From Enhydrobacter sp. (lineage in GTDB: Bacteria > Pseudomonadota > Alphaproteobacteria > Reyranellales > Reyranellaceae): DNA of 64,000 nucleotides. This document shows, one piece after another, positions 39,121-45,805 of the stretch. Positions within the stretch are counted from its first letter, which is position 1. Each line of letters begins with the position of its first letter. Below the pieces are notes generated by a model. The model saw only the letters and a program-made list of their open reading frames with translations. It ran no database searches and was not told the origin of the DNA. A program made the translations under genes and the position numbers. Location: positions 110,859 to 174,858 of the forward strand of contig JAHCJV010000003.1 of the NCBI GenBank assembly GCA_026126105.1. Direction: 5' to 3'.

Positions 39121-39152
39121 CTGTTGCAGTTCGTTCAAGGCTGCTGCAACAG
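39121..39152. promoter_or_regulatory. inverted repeat upstream of M20 peptidase
   Basis: Perfect 9-bp arms CTGTTGCAG (39121-39129) and CTGCAACAG (39144-39152) with 14 bp between, starting directly after a TTGACG hexamer (39115). It lies 32 bp before the M20 gene ATG and could be an operator or a leader hairpin. No regulator is adjacent. Confidence 0.4.
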
Positions 39153-39183
39153 GGTGCATAAATCGAAGCGGGAGTTGTGAGCC

Positions 39184-40464
39184 ATGATCGAGCAGAGCCT
39201 GAAGACGCAAATCATGAATCAGGTCGATTGCCAGTTCGACGATCAGGTCAAGGTGCTGGCCGATCTGGTCCGGATTCCGTCGACGCGATTCCGGGAGGCC
39301 CCGGCGCAGGACATGATGGCCCGCCTGTTCAAGGAAGATAAGCTCAGCGTCGACCGCTGGCAGATCAAGATCGACGACCTCAAGCACCTGCCGGGCTACT
39401 CGCCGCACAGCCAGGATTACGACGATGCCTGGAATGTCGTCGGCAGCTGGCGGCCAGGCTCGCCCACGGGCCGCTCCCTGATCCTTAACGGCCATATCGA
39501 CGTCGTTCCCGAAGGCCCGCACGAGATGTGGGCGCGCCATCCGTTCGACGCGGCGGTGAAGGACGGCTGGATGTACGGCCGCGGCGCGGGCGACATGAAG
39601 GCCGGCATCATCCTCAATCTCTATGCCCTGCGCGCATTGCGGGCGCTCGGCTATCAGCCCGCGGCCGATGTCTACCAGCAGTCTGTCGTCGAGGAGGAGT
39701 GCACCGGCAACGGTGCGCTCGCCTGCCTGCAGCGTGGCTATCGCGCCGATGCAGCCCTGATCCCCGAGCCGTCATGGAATACGCTGACCGTCGCGCAGGT
39801 CGGCGTGATGTGGTTCCAGGTCAAGGTCACCGGCCATCCAGTCCATGTCTACAAGGCCGATGCCGGCTCAAACGCGATCGAATCGGCCTTCCGCCTGATC
39901 CAGCAGCTGCGCGAGCTGGAAAAGAAGTGGAACGAGAAGAAGGCGCACGACCATCACTTCTGCAGCCACCACCACCCGGTCAACTTCAATGTCGGTAAGA
40001 TCGCCGGCGGAGACTGGGCGAGCTCGGTGCCCGCCTGGTGCACGTTCGATATGCGCGTCGGCGTGCTGCCGTCGCAGACGCTCAAGGAGTGCCGCCAGGA
40101 GATAGAGGATCTCATTCGCGGCGCCGCTGCCAACGACCCTTTCCTCGGCAACAACCTGCCGACCGTGACGTGGGAGGGCTTCCAGGCCGAGCCTTTCGTC
40201 CTCAGGAACCACGAGCCTGTCAGGGCCGTGCTGGCGGAGGCCCATCAGACGGTGTTCGGTACTGCGCTCGAGGACAAGACTTCGACCGGCACCGCCGACA
40301 ATCGCTTCTTTGGCCTGTATGCCGGCATGCCGGCTCTGGTCTACGGTCCGGAATCCGATGATATCCACGGCTTCGACGAGAGGGTGAACCTCGAGTCGGT
40401 ACGGAAGATTACGCAGGCCACAGCCCTGTTCATCGCTGACTGGTGTGGACTTTCAAAGGTCTGA
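39184..40464 (+). CDS. M20-family metallopeptidase (ArgE/DapE-like deacylase)
   Basis: A 426-residue zinc hydrolase of the M20 family. The metal-site motifs NGHIDVVPEG, YGRGAGDMKAG and VEEECTGNGAL (catalytic Glu and metal Glu) are intact, and the dimerisation domain follows. Such enzymes remove acyl groups from amino acids or cleave dipeptides. The long His-rich loop HDHHFCSHHHP (about 257-267) is uncommon. It is followed by the candidate small-RNA unit and a bidirectional terminator. Confidence 0.93.
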   Translation: MIEQSLKTQIMNQVDCQFDDQVKVLADLVRIPSTRFREAPAQDMMARLFKEDKLSVDRWQIKIDDLKHLPGYSPHSQDYDDAWNVVGSWRPGSPTGRSLILNGHIDVVPEGPHEMWARHPFDAAVKDGWMYGRGAGDMKAGIILNLYALRALRALGYQPAADVYQQSVVEEECTGNGALACLQRGYRADAALIPEPSWNTLTVAQVGVMWFQVKVTGHPVHVYKADAGSNAIESAFRLIQQLRELEKKWNEKKAHDHHFCSHHHPVNFNVGKIAGGDWASSVPAWCTFDMRVGVLPSQTLKECRQEIEDLIRGAAANDPFLGNNLPTVTWEGFQAEPFVLRNHEPVRAVLAEAHQTVFGTALEDKTSTGTADNRFFGLYAGMPALVYGPESDDIHGFDERVNLESVRKITQATALFIADWCGLSKV

Positions 40465-40504
40465 GCAAGTAACAAAAAAATGAATATCGCATTTGAGTTG
40501 CGGA

Positions 40505-40533
40505 TTGACGGTTCGCGACATCAACGATACATT
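40505..40533 (+). promoter_or_regulatory. candidate sigma-70 promoter of the small-RNA candidate
   Basis: TTGACG (40505-40510) and TACATT (40528-40533) are separated by exactly 17 bp, matching the -35/-10 layout. An AT-rich tract (40473-40500) lies upstream and could serve as an UP element. No coding frame begins downstream before the terminator. Confidence 0.5.
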
Positions 40534-40537
40534 TAAG

Positions 40538-40625
40538 CCATAGAGAATGCAGTTCGGCGTGCCGGCTTCGCCGCTACGGACTGCCCATTGGGGGAAAACG
40601 GGGGCGCAAGCCCCCGTTTTCTTTT
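40538..40625 (+). ncRNA. candidate small RNA
   Basis: About 88 nt from the predicted start to the end of an intrinsic terminator, with no ORF and a clear promoter upstream. Predicted structure: a stem formed by GCAGTTC (40550-40556) and GGACTGC with an inner GGCG/CGCC helix, then a 10-bp terminator hairpin with AAAACGGGGG/CCCCCGTTTT and a T-rich tail. The convergent position between an M20 peptidase and a DMT transporter gives independent space for such a gene. I do not recognise a known RNA family. Confidence 0.5.
40595..40625 (+). terminator. strong rho-independent terminator (bidirectional)
   Basis: Stem AAAACGGGGG / CCCCCGTTTT (40595-40604 and 40611-40620), 6-nt loop CGCAAG, then CTTTT. 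Because the arms begin with A and end with T runs, it can also terminate the minus-strand gene that ends at 40625. Confidence 0.9.
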
Positions 40626-41485
40626 CAGCGGCGCCAGGTAGACGCGAATATTCCGAGCGCCACCCCGCCCAGCACCACTGCCACTCCCAAGAGGCGTAGC
40701 CCGCCGATGGATTCGCCGGTCAGCAGAGCGGAGAAGACGAGCGCGCAGCACGGCACCAGAAGCGAGACCGGTCCGACCTTTCCGGCAGGATAGGTGCGCA
40801 GCAGCGTGCCCCACAGCAGGTAGCCGAGCCACATCACGGGAACCACAGTGTAGAAAAGCACGAACCAGCCGCGCCAGGTGGGCTCGAGGATCGGCGCCAG
40901 CACCGACGGCCACCCGTCGTGCAGGACGCCGATCGCGAGCAAGGGCAGCGGCGGGATGAGGCTTGCCCAGGCTGTGACGGAAAGAACGGACGCGGCCCGT
41001 GTCTCGCGCAGGAAGAGATTGCCCGCGGCCCAGCTCAGGGCCGACAGGAGCGCAATGGCGACAGCGAACAGGCTGGCACTACCTTCGACCGACCGGCCGA
41101 TCAGGATCACGCCGATCATCGCCACGGCGAGGCCGGCCCATTGGGCTGTCGTGGCGCGTTCCTTCAGGAACAGGGCGGCCAACACCAGGGTCAGCGGTCC
41201 CTGCAATTGGACCAGAACGGAGGAGAGGCCCGGCGGCAACCCGGCTTCCATGGCGAAGAACAGGAACACGAACTGGCCGGCAAACAGGAAAATGCCCGTG
41301 CCGATCAGCGCCTTCCAGGAAATTGCCGGCCGCGGCAGCAGCAATACCGGCAAGGCGCCGAGCACGAACCGCCAGCCGGCAAAGGCGAAGGGTGTGAACT
41401 CGTCGAGCCCGAACCGGATGATCGTGAAGTTGAGGCCCCAGATCGCCGCGATCAGCAGGGATGCCGCGATGTGCAGAGGCCGCAT
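40625..41485 (-). CDS. EamA/DMT-superfamily transporter
   Basis: A 286-residue membrane protein with ten predicted helices in two EamA halves (N-terminal start MRPLHIAASLLIAAIWGLNF; repeat-type ISWKALIGTGIFLFAGQF). EamA members export amino acids, metabolites or drugs. It is 42 bp downstream of a GNAT gene whose start overlaps a DUF1127 gene, and probably belongs to the LysR-DUF1127-GNAT-EamA unit. The 3' end coincides with the shared terminator. Confidence 0.93.
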   Translation of the reverse strand: MRPLHIAASLLIAAIWGLNFTIIRFGLDEFTPFAFAGWRFVLGALPVLLLPRPAISWKALIGTGIFLFAGQFVFLFFAMEAGLPPGLSSVLVQLQGPLTLVLAALFLKERATTAQWAGLAVAMIGVILIGRSVEGSASLFAVAIALLSALSWAAGNLFLRETRAASVLSVTAWASLIPPLPLLAIGVLHDGWPSVLAPILEPTWRGWFVLFYTVVPVMWLGYLLWGTLLRTYPAGKVGPVSLLVPCCALVFSALLTGESIGGLRLLGVAVVLGGVALGIFASTWRR

Positions 41486-41527
41486 TGCGACCGATATCGC
41501 ATCCGCGCGTCAGAAGCGGAAGAGATT

Positions 41528-42049
41528 TCACGCCGGCGGTACGAGCCGGCGCTGCATCAGGACGGAGTCTACCCAGCGACCATGCTTGTGCCCGACCGCT
41601 TCGAGAACGCCGATCGTTCTGAATCCGCAGCTTTGGTGCAAGCCGATGGAGGCCCGGTTGTCGCGGTCGCCAATGACCGCCAACATCTGCCGCCAGGGTC
41701 CGGCCTCGCAGCGCGCGATGAGCTCGACCAGCAGCGCCTTGCCGATGCCACAGCCGGCCAGGCCGTCGCGCACATAGACGGAGTTCTCGACGGTAAAGCG
41801 ATAGGCCGGCCGTGGCCGATAGGGGCTGGCATAGCTGTAGCCCACGACGTCTCCGCCGAGCTCGGCCACGAGATACGGCAGGCCAAGCCTCACGACAGTC
41901 GCGCGGCGTGCGCCGATCTCGTCCACCGTTGGCGGCTCCTCCTCGAAGGAAGCGAGACCGTGCAATACATGATGGGCGTAGATCGCCTGGATGGCGGGCA
42001 TGTCCGCTTCTGCTGACGTGCGCACAGTGACGCTCGGCATGTCGATCAT
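41528..42049 (-). CDS. GNAT-family N-acetyltransferase, phosphinothricin-acetyltransferase-like
   Basis: A 173-residue acetyltransferase. The acetyl-CoA-binding motif is in GLAGCGIGKALLVELI, and the rest (MPAIQAIYAHHVLHGLASFEE, HGRWVDSVLMQRRL) resembles the phosphinothricin / methionine sulfoximine acetyltransferase branch, which acetylates toxic amino acid analogues. The start MIDMPSV at 42049 overlaps the stop of the DUF1127 gene by 4 bp (ATGA); MPSV at 42040 is an alternative start. An EamA transporter next to it could export the acetylated product, which is inference. Confidence 0.9.
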   Translation of the reverse strand: MIDMPSVTVRTSAEADMPAIQAIYAHHVLHGLASFEEEPPTVDEIGARRATVVRLGLPYLVAELGGDVVGYSYASPYRPRPAYRFTVENSVYVRDGLAGCGIGKALLVELIARCEAGPWRQMLAVIGDRDNRASIGLHQSCGFRTIGVLEAVGHKHGRWVDSVLMQRRLVPPA

Positions 42050-42243
42050 ATTCCCGTGAAAGAAGTTCCGTCGTCGCGCCCACGCTTTGCGGCGACCGAT
42101 CGGTCGAGGCCGATATCGCGCAACAGATGGTCGTCGACGCCATTCGATGTTTCGAGCTGATGCAGGCGCGGCCGCGGCGGGGCACCGACATGAAGCACCG
42201 CCTCGCGCATCACTCGGCCAAGGAAGACAAGGAGGGATCGCAT
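42046..42243 (-). CDS. DUF1127-like small protein
   Basis: A 65-residue protein with the DUF1127 core (VDDHLLRDIGLDR) in its C-terminal half and a hydrophobic N-terminus. Its stop overlaps the GNAT ATG by 4 bp. The frame is open to 42330 with other ATGs at 42312 and 42330, but that part has low GC at third positions and reads as non-coding. It follows a LysR gene on the same strand (108-bp gap). It lacks the ARxEAxKxFW ending shared by the other two DUF1127 proteins in this window. Confidence 0.7.
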   Translation of the reverse strand: MRSLLVFLGRVMREAVLHVGAPPRPRLHQLETSNGVDDHLLRDIGLDRSVAAKRGRDDGTSFTGI

Positions 42244-42351
42244 GCCGGCAAGCTGCGCGTTCCATGACGAGCGATACAGTGGGCAGCGCTTATGCTGACC
42301 ATAAGTGTTCATGCGCCTCGGATCGCGCATTCGCGCGAGGTCGAGCGAGCT

Positions 42352-43254
42352 CTAACGGTCGAGGAAGCGCGGCACCGCCCGCTTCAGTGCCGCGATGGTC
42401 TCCCGCAGGCCGCGATGCAACGGCTTGTCGCGCCGGACGACGAGCCCGATGTCCCGCGTGAGCCTGGGCGACAGCGATTGGATGCGCAACTTCGGAACCC
42501 GGTGCGGCGTATCCACGGCCATACGCGGGACGATGCCAAGACCCAGTCCGGCCCGCACGAGCTCCAACATCGCCTCGACGCTACCCAGCTCCATGGTCGG
42601 CCGGATGGCAAATCCCGATGCCGCGAACCAGTCGTCGACCAGCCGGCGGGTCTGCGCACCTGGTTCGTACAGCACGATCGGATGACGCGTCAGTACTTCG
42701 GCTGTCACCGCACGGGGCAAGCCAGGTCCGGCCGGCGCGGACAACGCCACGAACTCGTCGCTCAGCAAGGGCGTCACGTCGAACATTCGGCCGGGCGCGG
42801 GCAAGGTCACGAGCCCGAGATCGAGGGCGTTCTCTTCGATCCGGCGCAGGACATCGGTTGCATTTCCGGTGCTGATGATGATCTCGAGCTTGGGAAAGCG
42901 ACGGCGTAGATCGCGCAGCACGGCCGGCAGAAAGTGAATGCAGGCGGTGGCGCCGGTGCCAATGCGGACGCGACCCAGCGTGCCACTGGCGTAGGGCGCC
43001 AGGCTCTCCTCCGCAGCGCCGACCGCTGCGGCGATCTTGCGGGCATGGACGACGAGCTCAGCCCCGGCGCGCGTCGGTTGGGCGCGGCGCCCAAGCCTTT
43101 CGATCAGGCGGACGCCCAGCCGCTTTTCCAACTGGCGGACCTGCAGGCTGACGGCGGGCTGCGTCAGGTTTAGCCGGTCCGCGGCCGCTGAGAAGCTGCC
43201 CCGCTCGATCACCTCGACGAAGGTATGGAGCTGGTCGAGATTGAGCCCGCGCAT
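42352..43254 (-). CDS. LysR-family regulator, CbbR/CysB-like type
   Basis: A 300-residue transcription factor with the N-terminal HTH (LDQLHTFVEVIERGSFSAAA, LNLTQPAVSLQVRQLEKRLG). The C-terminal effector-binding domain includes LGRVRIGTGATACIHFLP and GSVEAMLELVRAGLGLGIVP. It belongs to a different LysR branch from the GcvA-like regulators at 21451 and 44852. It is upstream of DUF1127-GNAT-EamA on the same strand and 9 bp before the TPR gene stop (43264). The signal is unknown. Confidence 0.92.
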   Translation of the reverse strand: MRGLNLDQLHTFVEVIERGSFSAAADRLNLTQPAVSLQVRQLEKRLGVRLIERLGRRAQPTRAGAELVVHARKIAAAVGAAEESLAPYASGTLGRVRIGTGATACIHFLPAVLRDLRRRFPKLEIIISTGNATDVLRRIEENALDLGLVTLPAPGRMFDVTPLLSDEFVALSAPAGPGLPRAVTAEVLTRHPIVLYEPGAQTRRLVDDWFAASGFAIRPTMELGSVEAMLELVRAGLGLGIVPRMAVDTPHRVPKLRIQSLSPRLTRDIGLVVRRDKPLHRGLRETIAALKRAVPRFLDR

Positions 43255-43263
43255 ACCAGAAGA

Positions 43264-44364
43264 TTAGCGCACCAGCTCCAGCGATGGGTACCAGGGTGAC
43301 ACACCCTCTTGCCGGCCCCACAGCCAGTCGGCTTTCGTCGGCAGGCGAATCGTCGTCGCGATGCCGCTACAGGCCGCGAGGTGGGTCTCCCAGACGTCAT
43401 CGCCGATGACCGCATCGTGCGTGGGGCCCGCACCGCGAGCGCGCAATGCCGGAGGTGGAGGCGGCGCATCGGGGCTCCAGCCGAGAAGGAATGGCAGGCT
43501 GCGCAATGGCGCGGCGGCTGCGAAACCCTCGAGCGAGTCGCCGCGTCGAGCGGTCGGCCCGTCTAGCAGCGCCGCCAGCATCTCGCCGCATTGCACGACC
43601 GCGTCCACCCCACGCGCCAACATCAGCGTATCGCGTTTGGCGGCATCGCTCTCGACATCGAGTTGCTCGGGATAGATCAGCAGGCGGCCATCGACCGGCT
43701 CGCCCTGCCAGCGCGGCAGGTCGGGCATGTAGCATTCGCCCGGAATGTCGAGCCGGGCCTCGTAGTCCGGCAGGCCGCGCATCCAGTCGCCCTGTCGCAG
43801 CAGCAGCTCGCCGCGCCGCAATCGGAGACGGGTGTCATCCGGGCGATTGACGAGCGCCATGTCGAGATCGGCGAGCGCGCCCAGCCAGTCGCCGCGCGCC
43901 TCGAGCAGGCCGGCGCGGGCGATCAGCGACGGCATCAGACGGTGATCGGCCGCGAGAGCGTCATCATACGACCGTTCGGCTTCCTCGAGACGTCCCAGCG
44001 CCTCCAGGGCGTGGCCCCTGTTGTGCGCAATGACGGGATCGCCGGGCTTCAGCTTGCCCGCGCGGTCGAGTGCCCACAGCGCGCCTTCATGCTCGCCCAG
44101 CACCGTGAGGCAGCCCGCATAGTTGACCTGGGCGGCGACTTCCTTGGGCAGGAACTTCGCGGCGCGCTCGAGCGGTTCGCGCGCCTCGGCGAAGCGGCGA
44201 AGCTTAAGTCGGGTCTGGCCGAGCAGATGCAGCGCTTGGCCGGAATTGGGCCGTGCGGCGACGATCTGCGCAAACAACGGCTCGGCACCGGCATAGTCGC
44301 CAGCCTGGGCGCGCTGCATGGCATCGCGGGCAAGGGCCTGCAGCTGAAGATCCGTGATCGGCAC
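43264..44364 (-). CDS. TPR protein with a shortened glycosyltransferase-like C-terminus
   Basis: A 366-residue protein. Residues about 8-200 are TPR repeats. From about 208 it resembles the C-terminal domain of TPR-linked glycosyltransferases (LPRWQGEPVDGRLLIYPEQL, ending WLWGRQEGVSPWYPSLELVR). In that family the enzyme domain is usually about 300 residues with a nucleotide-sugar site in the middle; here it is about 160 and I do not see that site. It may be a degenerate or non-catalytic relative. It overlaps no other gene; the LysR gene starts 9 bp after its stop. Confidence 0.82.
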   Translation of the reverse strand: MPITDLQLQALARDAMQRAQAGDYAGAEPLFAQIVAARPNSGQALHLLGQTRLKLRRFAEAREPLERAAKFLPKEVAAQVNYAGCLTVLGEHEGALWALDRAGKLKPGDPVIAHNRGHALEALGRLEEAERSYDDALAADHRLMPSLIARAGLLEARGDWLGALADLDMALVNRPDDTRLRLRRGELLLRQGDWMRGLPDYEARLDIPGECYMPDLPRWQGEPVDGRLLIYPEQLDVESDAAKRDTLMLARGVDAVVQCGEMLAALLDGPTARRGDSLEGFAAAAPLRSLPFLLGWSPDAPPPPPALRARGAGPTHDAVIGDDVWETHLAACSGIATTIRLPTKADWLWGRQEGVSPWYPSLELVR

Positions 44365-44396
44365 GCGCGGCCTCTAGCAGACGGTAGCGCGCGGGC

Positions 44397-44444
44397 AAAG
44401 AAAAAGCCGGCGGTCGACAGGGAGGCTGGGGGTCGACCGCCGGC
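44397..44444 (-). terminator. rho-independent terminator after DUF1127 gene
   Basis: Perfect 13-bp stem GCCGGCGGTCGAC / GTCGACCGCCGGC (44406-44418 and 44432-44444), followed on the minus strand by TTTTTCTTT. It ends the DUF1127 transcript from 44713 and may also shield the TPR gene downstream from read-through. Confidence 0.92.
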
Positions 44445-44462
44445 CAGTGTCCGGAGAGGGGT

Positions 44463-44490
44463 GGGGCCTGGCAGGGTAAAATCAGGCCCC
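44463..44490. repeat. second hairpin in the DUF1127 3' region
   Basis: Perfect 8-bp arms GGGGCCTG (44463-44470) and CAGGCCCC (44483-44490) with a 12-nt loop, between the DUF1127 stop and the terminator. With the terminator it makes a stable 3' structure of about 95 nt. Confidence 0.6.
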
Positions 44491-44509
44491 GGCTCCGGAT
44501 TCCAAGAAG

Positions 44510-44713
44510 CTATTCGCGCCAGAAGGGCTTGTTGGCCTCGAACCGGGCGGAGCCTTCGCTGAGGCCGAGATCGCGCAGGGTGCGATGGTCGAGCTTGGCC
44601 AGCTCCTGTCGATCGAGGGCGCGTTGGCGCCATGTCTGGAGAATCTGGCTGAAGGTCGTGAAGGTGCCGCCAAGCGGGGCCTTGGAACCGTAGTGAAGCG
44701 AGATATCGGCCAT
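44510..44713 (-). CDS. DUF1127 small protein
   Basis: A 67-residue protein with the DUF1127 core RQELAKLDHRTLRDLGLSEG and the ending SARFEANKPFWRE, very like the protein at 21070 (ARYEADKGFWA). It has no signal peptide. It is divergent from the GcvA-like LysR gene at 44852 with 138 bp between, and is followed by two hairpins and a strong terminator. In Brucella and Agrobacterium, proteins of this type belong to the VtlR regulon. Confidence 0.9.
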   Translation of the reverse strand: MADISLHYGSKAPLGGTFTTFSQILQTWRQRALDRQELAKLDHRTLRDLGLSEGSARFEANKPFWRE

Positions 44714-44808
44714 GGGACTTCTTCCCGAAGCAGGTTGAAGATGTTGATGGGGTGGATTTGCGCTTCGTCATGGCTCTTTACAAACGACCCTTCCTCCTGT
44801 TTTGATAA

Positions 44809-44826
44809 CTTTACCTCATGTGAAAG
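44809..44826. promoter_or_regulatory. candidate LysR operator
   Basis: The 18-bp near-palindrome CTTTACCTCATGTGAAAG lies in the intergenic region of the DUF1127/LysR pair, 25 bp before the LysR ATG. CTTT and AAAG half-sites with AC and GT inside fit the loose dyad of a LysR-type binding site. No such copy is seen in the other DUF1127/LysR intergenic region. Confidence 0.4.
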
Positions 44827-44851
44827 ACACTTCTTTTCGAAGGGATTTGCC

Positions 44852-45781
44852 ATGAAGAGAAGCCTTCCTCCCCTGAATGGGCTGCGTGCCTTCGAAGCCG
44901 CCGCACGCCATATGAGTTTTACCGATGCCGCCGAAGAGCTGAGCGTCACCCAAGCCGCGATCAGCCATCAGGTGCGCGGGCTGGAGCAACGTCTCGGATT
45001 AAAATTGTTCGTGCGGAGAAACCGCTCGCTGCTGCTCTCTGAGGCAGGTCAGGCCTATCTTCCCTCGGTGCGCGCCGCCTTCGACCAGCTCAACGAAGCC
45101 ACGGAAAAGCTGCTGCAGAAGGATCGTGGCGGCCATCTCACCGTCACCACCACGGCTTCGTTCGCCACCAAGTGGCTGGTGCCGCGACTCGGCGGCTTCC
45201 AGCGCGCCAATCCCGAGATCGACGTGCGCATCTCGACCGGGACGGGCCTCATCGATTTCTCGCGCGAGGACGTCGATATTGGTATCCGCTACGGTCGCGG
45301 CCAGTGGCCCGGCCTGGTCGCCGATCGCCTGGTCGGCGAGGACGTGATGCCGGTCTGCGCGCCGTCGCTACTCAAGGGTCCCAACCCGCTCAAGAAGCCG
45401 GCCGATCTCAAGCGCTTCACGCTGCTGCATATCGGCAGCTTCCCCGACGACTGGCAGGTCTGGCTGACCGCCGCCGGCATCAAGGGCATCGATGCCTCGC
45501 GCGGCGTGACGTTCGATCACGCGCTGGTCGCTTACCAGGCGGCGATGGATGGGCTGGGCGTTGCGCTCGGCCGCAACCCGCTGATCGCCCCCGACCTCAA
45601 GGCGGGCCGGCTGGTCGTGCCGTTCGACTTCAAGATGTCGACCGAGTTCGCCTATTACGCGGTCTATCCGGCCGAGGCGATCCGGCGGCGAAAGATCAAG
45701 GCATTTCGCGACTGGTTGATTACGCTGGCCGAGGTGACGACGACGGCGACGACCATGGCGGCGAGCGCCAAGGCGGCCTGA
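44852..45781 (+). CDS. LysR-family regulator, GcvA-like
   Basis: A 309-residue regulator, N-terminus MKRSLPPLNGLRAFEAAARHMSF and HTH LSVTQAAISHQVRGLEQRL, closely related to the protein at 21451. The effector domain starts near residue 92 (HLTVTTTASFATKWLVPRLGG). It probably controls the divergent DUF1127 gene. The frame is open for 267 bp upstream, but the ATG at 44852 fits the family and has a purine-rich upstream (AAGGGATTTGCC). It precedes the HpaB-like gene by 24 bp, so it could also regulate the oxidative cluster. Confidence 0.94.
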   Translation: MKRSLPPLNGLRAFEAAARHMSFTDAAEELSVTQAAISHQVRGLEQRLGLKLFVRRNRSLLLSEAGQAYLPSVRAAFDQLNEATEKLLQKDRGGHLTVTTTASFATKWLVPRLGGFQRANPEIDVRISTGTGLIDFSREDVDIGIRYGRGQWPGLVADRLVGEDVMPVCAPSLLKGPNPLKKPADLKRFTLLHIGSFPDDWQVWLTAAGIKGIDASRGVTFDHALVAYQAAMDGLGVALGRNPLIAPDLKAGRLVVPFDFKMSTEFAYYAVYPAEAIRRRKIKAFRDWLITLAEVTTTATTMAASAKAA

Positions 45782-45805
45782 TCGACATGAAGAGACGGAG
45801 TGACA

